Assembly (NCBI RefSeq): GCF_017980685.1
Contig: NZ_JACXXO010000002.1
Coordinates: forward strand, 310,001-374,000
From: Pseudomonas iridis
GTDB lineage: Bacteria > Pseudomonadota > Gammaproteobacteria > Pseudomonadales > Pseudomonadaceae
Direction of reading: 5' to 3'
Length of the DNA stretch: 64,000 bases
The first letter of the stretch is position 1. Each line of letters starts with the position of its first letter. The notes under the pieces were generated by a model. The model saw nothing but the letters and a program-made list of their open reading frames with translations. It made no database searches and was not told the origin of the DNA. The translations under genes and the position numbers were made by a program. This document shows positions 8,222 through 17,155 of this stretch, in pieces.

Positions 8222-9465
8222 GGGGCGTCCTTTGCACAAAGTTCGGAAATCATCTTCAACCGGCGCCGAGCTTCGCTGACGAACGGGTTGCGTTCATCCC
8301 AGGCATAACCGGCGAGAATCGAGCAGATCATCCGGCGAATGTCGGCCTGGCTCTGTTCATAAAAAATCACATCCTGGAAGGTCCCGGCGTACCAGCCCTC
8401 GACATAGCAGCGGAAGGTGTCGACGCCGCGTTTGAGCGGCTCGGCAAACTCGCTTTGCCAATCAACCGTTTCGCCCTGCAACTGACGATGCAGCACTGCC
8501 GCCGCCATGCTCGCCGAACGCATGGCGATGGTGACGCCGGAGGAGAACACCGGATCGAGAAATTCCGCCGCGTTGCCGAGTAACGCAAAGCCCGGACCGT
8601 GCAGGGTTTTGACGTTGGCTGCGTAGCCGCCGAGGGTGCGCGCCGGAGTATCCCACTCGGCGTTGTTGAGGACGCCGGCCAGACTTGGCGTTTCGGCGAT
8701 GAAACCGCGCAGACAGGCGTCAAGATCGGTATCGCGACCTTCGAAGTGTTCGGCAGCGGCGACTACGCCCACCGAACAGCGACCATTGCTGAACGGGATG
8801 GTCCAGAACCAGATATCGCGATGCTGCGGGTGCGTGGTGACGAGGATTTTTTCGCGGTCGAACGCCGGGTTGTCGATGTGGTCTTCGACGTGAGTGAACA
8901 CCGCCTGGCGCACCGGGAAATTCGACGGCGCCTCCAGATCCAGCAAGCGTGAAAGCACGCGACCGTAACCGCTGGCATCCAGCACGAAATCCGCTTCGAC
9001 GCGGTATTCGCTGCCGTCTTCGCGGCGCACATCCAACTGCGGTTTTGCCCGGTCGAAATCGACGCTGACGATGGCATCGCCATAGCGAATCTCGGCGCCT
9101 TGCAGCGCGGCTTGATCGGCCAGCAGTTTGTCGAAGTCGGCGCGCTGTACCTGGAACGTGGTCGGCTTGCCGTTGGTGAAGGTGTCGCCAAAATCAAACG
9201 CGCTGTAGCGTTCGCCCCAGGCAAACGCCGCGCCGGTCTTGCGCTGGAACCCGGCGGCGTTGACGGCGTCGAGCATGCCGGCTTCTTCGACGAAGTCCAG
9301 GCAATGGCTGAGCAGGCTTTCGCCGATGGAAAACCTTGGGAAGTGCTGACGCTCGATTACCAGCACGTCGTGCCCTTTGCGCTTGAGCAGGGCGGCGGCG
9401 ATGGCGCCCGAGGGGCCTGCGCCGATGATCACGACCTGACGCGATTCCATTTCAACGATTGGCAC
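8218..9465 (-). CDS. FAD-dependent oxidoreductase (tryptophan-halogenase-like fold)
   Basis: A 415-residue flavoprotein. The dinucleotide-binding motif VVIIGAGPSGAIAAALL is near the N terminus, with a GESLLSH segment and a GNAAEFLDPVFSSGV second FAD motif, the set found in flavin-dependent halogenases and related monooxygenases. The halogenase WxWxIP motif is present only as WFWTIPF, so halogenation is possible but not shown; hydroxylation or oxidation of the aryl head is equally possible. The start is GTG at 9465, supported by GGAG 5 bases upstream; ATG at 9450 is the alternative. It overlaps both neighbours. Confidence 0.83.
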   Translation of the reverse strand: MPIVEMESRQVVIIGAGPSGAIAAALLKRKGHDVLVIERQHFPRFSIGESLLSHCLDFVEEAGMLDAVNAAGFQRKTGAAFAWGERYSAFDFGDTFTNGKPTTFQVQRADFDKLLADQAALQGAEIRYGDAIVSVDFDRAKPQLDVRREDGSEYRVEADFVLDASGYGRVLSRLLDLEAPSNFPVRQAVFTHVEDHIDNPAFDREKILVTTHPQHRDIWFWTIPFSNGRCSVGVVAAAEHFEGRDTDLDACLRGFIAETPSLAGVLNNAEWDTPARTLGGYAANVKTLHGPGFALLGNAAEFLDPVFSSGVTIAMRSASMAAAVLHRQLQGETVDWQSEFAEPLKRGVDTFRCYVEGWYAGTFQDVIFYEQSQADIRRMICSILAGYAWDERNPFVSEARRRLKMISELCAKDAP

Positions 9466-10615
9466 GTGAGCTCCGGGGCAGTGGATTGTTCAAATTCAAT
9501 GGGGCGCGATGCAGGCCGATGAGGGCTGGCAGCAACGTCGCGATCAGGCCCATCAGCATCAGCGCGAAGTACAGCGCCGGCGTGATGAGCTGTTGTTGCA
9601 ACAGCAAGTTGAGAAAGACGATTTCGCTCAGGCCGCGAATGTTCAGCAGCACGCTTTCCCGCCAGCGACTGGCACCCTCGAACGAGGCACCGGCCCAGCC
9701 GAGGCCAAGCCAGTTGCCGAGCAGTTTACTGGCAATCGGCACCAGCAGCAGTGCCGCCCATTGCAGCGCGCCAAGGCTGGCGAGGGCGGCGTGTACGTCG
9801 ATTTGCACGATGCCGAACGTGAGGATCAACGGGATCGCGATCCACGTCTGCAAACGGCTCATCCAGCGCGCCGGCAACGGCAGCACCAGCGGTATTTTCA
9901 GCGTGGCCATGCACAACAGGTAACCGATGCCGAAAATCAGCGCATTGAGTTTGTAGTGCTCGGCCAGCACCAATAACGCGAAGAAGCCGAGGCTATAAGT
10001 CAGCGGTCGCTGCACACCGAACAGACGCAGCAGCAAGGGCGCACACGCCAGCCCCAGTGGTAGCAACAGACTGCTCAGGTGCAAACTGCCTTGGGCGAGG
10101 CCGAACAGGGTCCAGCAGGTCAGATCGATCAGGATCGCGGTTTGCACCAGCCGTCGTGTGGCGGCGGGCGGGTAGTCGATGTGCCGCAGATACAGATACA
10201 GCACCGGAATGGCCGTGATGGCGAACACCAGACCGATAGCCAACGAATTGAGCCACGGTTGCGCCGGCAGCAGCCAATAGGCGGTCGCCAGGCCACAGGC
10301 GAACGGCACGGCGAAACTCGGTACGGCGATTTTCACGCTCTGGCGATCCAGACGCAGGTCGATCACATCGCTGAGGATGTGCCCGAGCAACAGGGCAAAA
10401 CTCAGGCTGTAGAGGTCTTTCAGCCACGTCGGCGCGATCAGTTCGGCGCCGCTGAGCTGCCAGCCCGGTTCGATCCAGAAATACATCAGCAGCGGCAAAC
10501 CGAAGCTCGCCAACAGCAACTGGCTGACAATCGGAATCAGGCCGAAGTGGCGACCGACGCGGGTCGCGACAAAGAACAGCGCCAGGGCCAGCAGCCAGAA
10601 TCCGACGATCATCAT
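9452..10615 (-). CDS. CPA2-type cation/proton antiporter-like membrane protein
   Basis: A 387-residue polytopic inner-membrane protein with about 11-12 hydrophobic segments, resembling Na+/H+ or K+/H+ exchangers of the Na_H_Exchanger family without the cytoplasmic TrkA domains. The ATG at 10615 overlaps the exporter stop by four bases (ATGA), so it is truly part of the operon. An ion exchanger is not among the usual aryl polyene functions I know. It could energise the MMPL exporter or could be a scaffold-like relative. The family call is fairly sure, the role open. Confidence 0.72.
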   Translation of the reverse strand: MMIVGFWLLALALFFVATRVGRHFGLIPIVSQLLLASFGLPLLMYFWIEPGWQLSGAELIAPTWLKDLYSLSFALLLGHILSDVIDLRLDRQSVKIAVPSFAVPFACGLATAYWLLPAQPWLNSLAIGLVFAITAIPVLYLYLRHIDYPPAATRRLVQTAILIDLTCWTLFGLAQGSLHLSSLLLPLGLACAPLLLRLFGVQRPLTYSLGFFALLVLAEHYKLNALIFGIGYLLCMATLKIPLVLPLPARWMSRLQTWIAIPLILTFGIVQIDVHAALASLGALQWAALLLVPIASKLLGNWLGLGWAGASFEGASRWRESVLLNIRGLSEIVFLNLLLQQQLITPALYFALMLMGLIATLLPALIGLHRAPLNLNNPLPRSSRANR

Positions 10616-12951
10616 GCTGCCGGCTCCGCGACTTTTGCGGTATGTGGGTGACGCCCGGCCCACGGTGCAAGCATGAAGCTGAAGGCCAGACCGAGGCTGA
10701 CCGATAAACCGAAGTTGCTCACTGCTGGCGTGCTCGATACCGCCAGCAAACCGAATGACAGCCACGTCGTCACGGCCGCCAGCAACGTGCCGAGCAGACT
10801 CACCGCCGCGCCGCCGACTTGCTCACGCATGAGAATCGCGTAATCGACGCTGATCGCTGTCACCAGCAGCAGGCCGAACAGGCTGAACAATGTCAGCGGC
10901 TGGCCGAGCCAACCGAGGCTGGCCAGACTGCACAGCGCTGCCAGCAACGGCAGCGTGACGATGCGCAGGGCGCCGCCGAGACCAAACGGCAGGATCAACA
11001 CCAGCACGATCAACACGCACGAGGCGAGTTTCAGTTCTGCCGCGCTGATCTGCGTGGCGGCGAAAACACTGTTCAATTCCCCGAGGCGATCCACAAGCAC
11101 CACCCCCGGTAAATCCAGCGCCTGCACCCGCAGCAGCGAAGAATTGTTCAGGCCTTGCAGACTGGTGATCGCCGCCACGCCCTCTTCGGTCGGACCGAGC
11201 CACAACGTGCGGTAGGGCTCGCCGAGCGGACCGACCAGCGCGGCGTCGATGTCCTCAAAGGACAATCTTTGCAACTGCTGCAACTCGTTTTGCAGGGCCA
11301 TTACCGGCACGCCGAGATCGAGCAGCGGCTGCCAGAACTGTGGAAGCTTGTTCAGCGCCTGGCGCACTTGCTCTTGTTGACTTGGCGGGCTGACCAGTTG
11401 ATCGAGCGCCAGAAAACCTTGCAGTTTGTCGAGGTTGACCAGTTGCTCCAGACGTTCGCTCAGTGCTGCTTGGCGTTCCAGCAGTTCTTGTTGATTGGCT
11501 GCACGCACCAAGAAGAATTGGCTGGTCGGCTGATACCCGGTGATGCGTGCGATGGTCTGCGCTTCGTCGGTCAGTTGCTGTGGCGCGCCGACCCATTGGC
11601 GGATGTCGTTTTTGCTTTGCAGTTGCACGAGGCCGCCCACACAGAAGGCGATCAACAGCGCCAGCAGTATTGGCGTGCAGATGCGCTCCAGCAGTTTTTC
11701 CCGCAGGGTTATTAGCCGTTTGGCCAGATGCAGCGGCCATTGCGCCGGGCGCAGTTCGACATTCTTCAACAGCGCCGGCAGCAGGCACACCGCCGACAGA
11801 TAGGCGCCCAGCAAGCCGGCGGCGGAGAACACGGCGATTTGCGTCAGCGCCGGGAAGGGCGTCCACGCCAGCGCCAGATAACCGATGGCGCTGGTGATCA
11901 GGCTCAGCGTCAGCCCCGGCAGGGTCAGGCGCAAGGCGGGCCAACTGCGCCACGGTTTCAGGCTCCAGCTCTTCGACAGATAGTGCAGCGGGTAATCCAC
12001 CGCCACGCCGATCAGGCTGGAACCGAGTACCAACGTCATCACGTGCATATGGCCGAACAGCGCCACACACGCCACGGCACCGAACAACATGCCGACCAGC
12101 ACCGGCACAAATGCCAACAACACGCGCCAGCGGCGGAACGCCAAAAGCAGCAATAGCAGAATCCCGACTGTGGCGCCGCCGCCCACCCAGGTCATCTCGC
12201 GAGTGGCCTGTTGCTGACCACTGGCCGCGTACAGCAGACCGCTGGCGGCCAGAAGCTGCACGTCGGATTTCGCTGCCTGATCACGACTGTGCTCAAGCAG
12301 ATCGGCCACTTGCAGCGGCAGGTTCATGTCGAAGGCATTGCCGGTGGTGCGTGCGCGCAACAGCACCCAGCTCTTGCCGTCGGCATCGGCGACCAATGCA
12401 CCGCTACCGATGTCCAGTTGCACCGCGCCTTGTTGCGGCTGGCTGTTCTGGATGCGTGCAGTCAGGCCCAGCCAGTCGTCCTGACTCGGCACCAGACTGA
12501 AACCGCTGAACGGGTCGAACAGTGCCTGCACCCGTTGCTGAATGAAGGCGTCGGGATGTTCGATCAGGAGTTGCCGATCATTCGCCGAGAGCATCGCCAG
12601 CCGCCCTTGCAGCAATTGCTTGCGCAAGGCGGGGAGGTCTGCTTGCAGGTTCCACTGCACTTTTTCGAACAGTCCGCTGGCTTGCCATTGCTCCCCCAGC
12701 GTTTGCGCCATGGCCACTGCTTGCTGGCGATCGGCGTGGCCGACCAGCACCAGCATTTCGCGGTTGAGAGGCTCCTGCATGCGTTGTTCGGCGCGCAGTT
12801 CGAGAGCGTCGGGGTCGGTGCCCGGCACCAGTTCCATCAGGTTGGCGGACAATGGCGCACCGTCGCGCCACTGCCAACCGGCCAGCGCGACGACCGCCAG
12901 CAGCAGAATCAGGAACAGCCAGGGCAGCTTGCGTTCACTCGGCAAAGTCAT
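10612..12951 (-). CDS. apeM: RND/MMPL-family exporter of the aryl polyene pathway (ApeM-like)
   Basis: A 779-residue membrane protein with two repeats, each one TM helix, a periplasmic domain and a five- to six-helix bundle. The first bundle is near residues 255-410 (EMTWVGGGATVGILLLLLLA, VLGSSLIGVAVDYPLHYLSK), the second near 630-775 (LLVTAISVDYAILMRE). The YP/YA-D-Y pattern in TM4-like helices is typical of MMPL-type RND transporters. It would extract the finished lipid-linked polyene from the inner membrane and hand it to the LolA-like carrier encoded just upstream. Confidence 0.88.
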   Translation of the reverse strand: MTLPSERKLPWLFLILLLAVVALAGWQWRDGAPLSANLMELVPGTDPDALELRAEQRMQEPLNREMLVLVGHADRQQAVAMAQTLGEQWQASGLFEKVQWNLQADLPALRKQLLQGRLAMLSANDRQLLIEHPDAFIQQRVQALFDPFSGFSLVPSQDDWLGLTARIQNSQPQQGAVQLDIGSGALVADADGKSWVLLRARTTGNAFDMNLPLQVADLLEHSRDQAAKSDVQLLAASGLLYAASGQQQATREMTWVGGGATVGILLLLLLAFRRWRVLLAFVPVLVGMLFGAVACVALFGHMHVMTLVLGSSLIGVAVDYPLHYLSKSWSLKPWRSWPALRLTLPGLTLSLITSAIGYLALAWTPFPALTQIAVFSAAGLLGAYLSAVCLLPALLKNVELRPAQWPLHLAKRLITLREKLLERICTPILLALLIAFCVGGLVQLQSKNDIRQWVGAPQQLTDEAQTIARITGYQPTSQFFLVRAANQQELLERQAALSERLEQLVNLDKLQGFLALDQLVSPPSQQEQVRQALNKLPQFWQPLLDLGVPVMALQNELQQLQRLSFEDIDAALVGPLGEPYRTLWLGPTEEGVAAITSLQGLNNSSLLRVQALDLPGVVLVDRLGELNSVFAATQISAAELKLASCVLIVLVLILPFGLGGALRIVTLPLLAALCSLASLGWLGQPLTLFSLFGLLLVTAISVDYAILMREQVGGAAVSLLGTLLAAVTTWLSFGLLAVSSTPAVSNFGLSVSLGLAFSFMLAPWAGRHPHTAKVAEPAA

Positions 12952-13537
12952 GTTGCTCCGCGTCGCTCAACGGTTGGCCGGCGGTGCTGTCCTGCATGCG
13001 CAGCACGGTGCTGTCGCCCTGGGTTTCCAGCAGTTCGATGGTTTGCACCAGTTCGCCGCCGTCAATGTTGATCTGGTTGAACACTTGCTTGAGCAACAGC
13101 GAACGTGGGGTCAGGGTGAGTTTCCACCGTTGCGCGTCGCCACTGAGCGCCAGTTCGAAGTCGCGTTGCAGGCCGCTGCTGTCACCTTGCAGCACGGCGA
13201 GGAACAAACGGTTCTGCTCGGCGCCGGCGCTCTTGTTCGGCAGCAGTTGCCAGCCGTTGCCGTCACGCCGGGCAATGCCTTTGGCGCTGATGCGGTAATC
13301 CTGTTGCAGTGGGATTTTCAGCAGCCAGAGCAGGCCTTGGTTTTTTGCGAGGACGAAGCTGCCCTTGCTGATCAGCGGCTGGGGCAGGGCGCGCAGGTGT
13401 TTTTCCTGGACGAACTGGCCGTGGATCACGTCCGGCTTGGCCAGTTGTGCGCTCAGTTGTTGCAGGTCAAAGGCGTGGGCCAGTGACGACACGGCCAGCA
13501 GCACCAGCGCACCAAGACTTCTGAAAAACAGGTTCAT
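12935..13537 (-). CDS. apeL: LolA-like outer-membrane lipoprotein carrier (ApeL-like)
   Basis: A 200-residue protein with a cleavable signal peptide (VLLAVSSLAHA, no lipobox), hence periplasmic. The sequence DLQQLSAQLAKPDVIHGQFV and the following beta-rich body fit the LolA fold, which carries lipid-like cargo between membranes. In aryl polyene clusters this carrier is thought to bring the product to the outer membrane with the MMPL exporter. It overlaps the exporter gene by 17 bases and the thioesterase by 4. Confidence 0.85.
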   Translation of the reverse strand: MNLFFRSLGALVLLAVSSLAHAFDLQQLSAQLAKPDVIHGQFVQEKHLRALPQPLISKGSFVLAKNQGLLWLLKIPLQQDYRISAKGIARRDGNGWQLLPNKSAGAEQNRLFLAVLQGDSSGLQRDFELALSGDAQRWKLTLTPRSLLLKQVFNQINIDGGELVQTIELLETQGDSTVLRMQDSTAGQPLSDAEQHDFAE

Positions 13538-13959
13538 CGCAGCATCCTTTCCACGGCATCAGTGAAGACTTTTGGTGAAGCCAGTTGCATCTCGCGGCTG
13601 CTCACTTCGACTGCCACTTGCACGGAGCTTGCGCGAGTCAGGCGTTCGCCGCTTTGCAGGTCGGTGATCAGATAGTTGATCTTCAGACGGTTTTCCCACT
13701 CGACCAGGCTGGCGCGCACGTTGAGTTTCTGGCCGAACACCGCGCCACGCACGTAGCGCAGTTGCAGATCGATGATCGGCCAGGCGTAACCGGATTCGAC
13801 CATGTGCGTGTAGTTGTGGCCGATCTTGTCGAGCAACGCACAGCGCGCTACTTCAAGGTATTTGACGTAATGGCCGTGCCAGACCACGTGCATGGTGTCG
13901 ACGTCGAAGAACGGGACGAGGATTTCCGTATCGGCGTGCAGTACTCCGGCGCTACGCAT
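13534..13959 (-). CDS. apeK: 4HBT-type thioesterase (ApeK-like)
   Basis: A 141-residue hotdog thioesterase of the 4-hydroxybenzoyl-CoA thioesterase/YbgC branch. The active-site Asp lies in FFDVDTMHVVWHGHYVKYLE. It could release polyene acids from the carrier protein or edit stalled chains. I start at ATG 13959, which overlaps the ammonia-lyase stop by 8 bases; a longer frame upstream is only the shadow of that gene. The ape letter follows the described thioesterase of the pathway. Confidence 0.85.
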   Translation of the reverse strand: MRSAGVLHADTEILVPFFDVDTMHVVWHGHYVKYLEVARCALLDKIGHNYTHMVESGYAWPIIDLQLRYVRGAVFGQKLNVRASLVEWENRLKINYLITDLQSGERLTRASSVQVAVEVSSREMQLASPKVFTDAVERMLR

Positions 13960-15496
13960 GCAGCCTCCAGTGTTGCGCAGCGATGCGTTGCAGGCACAGG
14001 CGCAGTTCGCCTTCCAGTGCGCGGTCTTCGATGACCGGCGGGAAGTCCTTGGCAAGTTCTTCGTGCATGGCGGCCAGCGCAGGCGGCAGCGCTCGGGCGT
14101 CTTCGGCTTGCGCGCGCAGCCATACACCTTGGTTCGCGGCGAGGAGCGTGGCGGCGGCGACCTGTTCGGTCAGCTCCAGCACGCGGATCGCATCACGGGC
14201 GGCGATGGTGCCCATGCTCACCTTGTCCTGGTTGTGGCACTCAGTGGAGCGCGAGAAGACGCTGGCCGGCATGGTGTTTTTCAATGCCTCGGCGGTCCAG
14301 GCGCTGGTGCCGATCTGCACAGCCTTGAAGCCGTGGTTGAGCATCGCCCGATCCGCTGTGGCGCCGGACAGATTGCTCGGCAAACCGTGGTTGTAACGTT
14401 CATCGACCAGCAGCGCGAGTTGACGGTCGAGCAGGTCGGCGACGTTGGCCACAAGGTTTTTCAGGCTGTCCATGGCGAACGCGATGTGCCCGCCGTAGAA
14501 GTGCCCGCCGTGCAGCACACGCTCGGCTTCGGCGTCGATGATCGGGTTGTCGTTGGCGCTGTTGAGTTCGATCTCGATGAACGAGCGCAGCCAGTTCAGG
14601 CTGTCGGCCAACACGCCGAGGACATGCGGGGCGCAGCGCAGCGAGTAGCGATCCTGCAAGCGGTGCAGCGGCGCAGTCGGCGCGTCGATCGCCAGATCCT
14701 TGCGCAGCCACGCGGCCACTTGCATCTGCCCCGGATGCGGTTTGGCGGCGAACAGGCGTTCGTCGAAATGCTCCGGATTGCCTTGCAGTGCCACGACGTT
14801 CAGCGCGGTGATGCGTGTAGCCAGTTGCAACAGGTAATCGGCGCGGGCGTAGGCGAGGCAGGCGAGGCCGGTCATCACGGCGGTGCCGTTCATCAGTGCC
14901 AGCGCTTCTTTGGGGCGTAACACCAACGGCGTCCAGCCGAGTTCGCGATGGACGTCGGCTGCTTGACGGCGCTCGCCACGGAACATCACTTCACGCTCAC
15001 CGGACAGGGTTGCCGCGACGTAGGACAGCGGCGTCAGATCGCCGCTGGCGCCAACCGAGCCTTCTTCGGGAATCAGCGGCAGGATGTCGTATTCGAGGAA
15101 GGCGTGCAGGCGCTCGAGCAGTTCAATCCGCACCCCGGAAACGCCGTGGCACAGCGACTGCAGACGCGCCGCCAGCACTGCGCGGGTGGCTTGGGCGTCA
15201 AGCAGTTTACCCAACCCGCAACCGTGGAAAGTGTAGAGATGACGCGGCAGCGCCTCGACGTGATGCAGCGGCACCGCGACCACGCAGGAATCACCGTAAC
15301 CGGTGGTCACGCCGTAGATCACGCCTTCCTTGTCCAGCAGCGAATCGAGGAACCGTGCGCCCTTGGCGATCCGTTCCCGGTAAGCGGCGTCGCTCTGCAA
15401 CTGTACGGGCGCCTGACGGTTGGCCAGGGCCAGCACGTCTTCGATGCGCAGAGGGCGTTCGCCGAAAGTTACCGGCTCATGGGTTGGCGTCGTCAT
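13952..15496 (-). CDS. Aromatic amino acid ammonia-lyase (HAL/PAL/TAL family)
   Basis: A 514-residue MIO-dependent ammonia-lyase of normal length. The self-cyclising triad Ala150-Ser151-Gly152 is in GSVGASGDLTPLSY, the catalytic Tyr61 in YGVTTGYGDS. At the substrate-selectivity position the protein has Phe90-His91 (YTFHGCGLG), where histidine lyases have Ser-His, tyrosine lyases His-Leu and phenylalanine lyases Phe-Leu. Because it sits in an aryl polyene operon rather than a hut operon, the likely job is to make a cinnamate or 4-coumarate starter, but the mixed Phe-His pair leaves the substrate open. The start at ATG 15496 overlaps the acyltransferase gene by 20 bases. Confidence 0.88.
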   Translation of the reverse strand: MTTPTHEPVTFGERPLRIEDVLALANRQAPVQLQSDAAYRERIAKGARFLDSLLDKEGVIYGVTTGYGDSCVVAVPLHHVEALPRHLYTFHGCGLGKLLDAQATRAVLAARLQSLCHGVSGVRIELLERLHAFLEYDILPLIPEEGSVGASGDLTPLSYVAATLSGEREVMFRGERRQAADVHRELGWTPLVLRPKEALALMNGTAVMTGLACLAYARADYLLQLATRITALNVVALQGNPEHFDERLFAAKPHPGQMQVAAWLRKDLAIDAPTAPLHRLQDRYSLRCAPHVLGVLADSLNWLRSFIEIELNSANDNPIIDAEAERVLHGGHFYGGHIAFAMDSLKNLVANVADLLDRQLALLVDERYNHGLPSNLSGATADRAMLNHGFKAVQIGTSAWTAEALKNTMPASVFSRSTECHNQDKVSMGTIAARDAIRVLELTEQVAAATLLAANQGVWLRAQAEDARALPPALAAMHEELAKDFPPVIEDRALEGELRLCLQRIAAQHWRLHA

Positions 15497-16424
15497 CGGT
15501 CTTCCAGAAAGGGTAAAAGTTGAACCATTGCTGCGGAGCTTCAAGGCAATAGTGACTCAGGCGCTGCGCGTAGAGGGTGGCCCACTGATGAATGACCTGC
15601 TCGCGCTCGCTGCGCTTCCACACGACGGCGTCGGCGAAGGGTTCGAGGGTCAGGCGATAGTGGCCGTCGGGTTGCTTGAGGCACATCAGCAGATTGACCG
15701 GGCATTTGAGGAGCCCGGCCAGCAGCCATGGGCCTTGCGGGAATGGTGCCGGATGGCCGAGGAAGTCCACGGTCACGCTACGGCCGCCGTGCAGCGGCAC
15801 ACGGTCGCCGGCAATCGCCAGCCACTCGCCGCGCTCCAGGCGTTCGTGCAGTTGCAGCATGATCACCGGGTCGAGTTCGCTGACCTGGATCAGGCGCAGA
15901 TTGGTCGCCCCGGCTTCCCCCAGCAAGCGGTTGAACTGCTCGGCGTGCTTGGTGTGCACCAACACGTTCATCGTGACCTTTTCGCCGATTTCCGCCAGCG
16001 CCCGGCACACTTCGAGATTGCCCAGGTGTGCGCCGACCAGCAATTGCCCGCGACTGCCGCGCAACTGAGTGCGCAGCAGCGCCGGGTCGATGATTTCGAT
16101 TTGCTCGATGCGCAGCTTGCCGTTCCACACGTCGAGCTTGTCGAGCAGCGAATCGGCGAATGCCATGAACTGGCCGAACACCCGCCAATGGCTTGGACGC
16201 AAGTCTTCGCGTTGGCTCCAGTCGGCCAGGTGCTGCTGGTATTGCCGGGCGCTGTGTCGGGCCGTGCGGCCGAACAGGAAAAAGTACAGGACGATGCCGT
16301 ATAACAACGGGCTCAGCAGGCGGCGACCAAGCACCTTGGCGGCGAGCGCGGTGAATTTCATCAGCAGGAAACTGCCGCGTTCCTCGCGGTCGGCCCAGTG
16401 CTTCTTTTCGGTATCGACGGTCAT
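15477..16424 (-). CDS. LpxL/HtrB-like acyltransferase of the aryl polyene operon
   Basis: A 315-residue membrane-associated acyltransferase. The HxxxxD-like motif is GAHLGNLEVCRALAE; a PxGPW segment (FPQGPWLLAGLL) and a short N-terminal hydrophobic helix fit the Lip_A_acyltrans fold (COG4261-like). It could attach the polyene chain to a lipid or sugar-lipid carrier. The ATG at 16424 forms an ATGA overlap with the glycosyltransferase stop. In some described clusters the glycosyltransferase and this acyltransferase form one protein (ApeJ); here they are two adjacent, coupled genes. Confidence 0.85.
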   Translation of the reverse strand: MTVDTEKKHWADREERGSFLLMKFTALAAKVLGRRLLSPLLYGIVLYFFLFGRTARHSARQYQQHLADWSQREDLRPSHWRVFGQFMAFADSLLDKLDVWNGKLRIEQIEIIDPALLRTQLRGSRGQLLVGAHLGNLEVCRALAEIGEKVTMNVLVHTKHAEQFNRLLGEAGATNLRLIQVSELDPVIMLQLHERLERGEWLAIAGDRVPLHGGRSVTVDFLGHPAPFPQGPWLLAGLLKCPVNLLMCLKQPDGHYRLTLEPFADAVVWKRSEREQVIHQWATLYAQRLSHYCLEAPQQWFNFYPFWKTDDDANP

Positions 16425-17155
16425 GTCCGCCACCGTCGCCAGAGGATGAGCGGAAAGCGCAGCAACATGCCGAAGAACAGCCGCGTGTGCATGCTCGAAA
16501 TCAGCGCGTTGTCATGGAACAGCCGAAAGTGCGAGACGCCATCCAGCGGGTAATGCACGCTGGTTTCCAGCCAGCGCATCGGCTGATTGCGCCACGCCAG
16601 GCGCACCAGAATGTCCGAGTCAAAATCCATGCGTTTGCCGACCTTGGCCGAGTCGATCACCGCCAGCGTCGCTGCAACCGGATAGACGCGAAAGCCACAC
16701 ATCGAATCGCGGATCTGCAGCGACAGTGTGTTGATCCAGACCATCACGTGGGTCAGGTAGCGCGCGTATAAGCGGCCCTTGGGCACGCTTTCGTCGAACA
16801 GCGGATAGCCGCAGATCATCGCTTGCGGATGTGCGCGCGATTCCTCAACGAAACGGGCAACATCGTGCAGATCGTGCTGACCGTCAGCGTCGACCTGTAG
16901 CGCGTGGCTGAAGCCCAGGCGCGAGGCTTCGCGCAGGCCGGTCATCACCGCGCCGCCCTTGCCCTGATTGATGGTTAGCCGCACTAGATGGACGTTGTCG
17001 CGCTCGGCCAGCACGTCCAGCACCCGCGCGCAGGACTGCTTGCTGGCGTCGTCCACCAGCAGGCACGGCAGACCTTGGGCGAGCAGGGCGTCGACAACGG
17101 TGCTGATCGCGGTTTCGTGGTTGTAGACCGGGATCACGGCGCAGGGGTTATGCAT
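16421..17155 (-). CDS. Family 2 glycosyltransferase of the aryl polyene operon
   Basis: A 244-residue GT-A glycosyltransferase. It has AVIPVYNHE at the N terminus, the nucleotide-sugar binding LLVDDASK and the metal-binding QVDADGQHD. The C-terminal residues carry a hydrophobic, basic stretch (MLLRFPLILWRRWRT) that may touch the membrane. It likely adds a sugar to the carrier lipid to which aryl polyenes are joined. The start at ATG 17155 overlaps the AMP-ligase stop by 8 bases. Confidence 0.85.
   Translation of the reverse strand: MHNPCAVIPVYNHETAISTVVDALLAQGLPCLLVDDASKQSCARVLDVLAERDNVHLVRLTINQGKGGAVMTGLREASRLGFSHALQVDADGQHDLHDVARFVEESRAHPQAMICGYPLFDESVPKGRLYARYLTHVMVWINTLSLQIRDSMCGFRVYPVAATLAVIDSAKVGKRMDFDSDILVRLAWRNQPMRWLETSVHYPLDGVSHFRLFHDNALISSMHTRLFFGMLLRFPLILWRRWRT

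Noticed and set aside
13952..15496. A histidine utilisation (hut) gene
   Set aside because: No other hut gene is near; the gene overlaps aryl polyene genes on both sides and lacks the Ser-His pair of histidine lyases.
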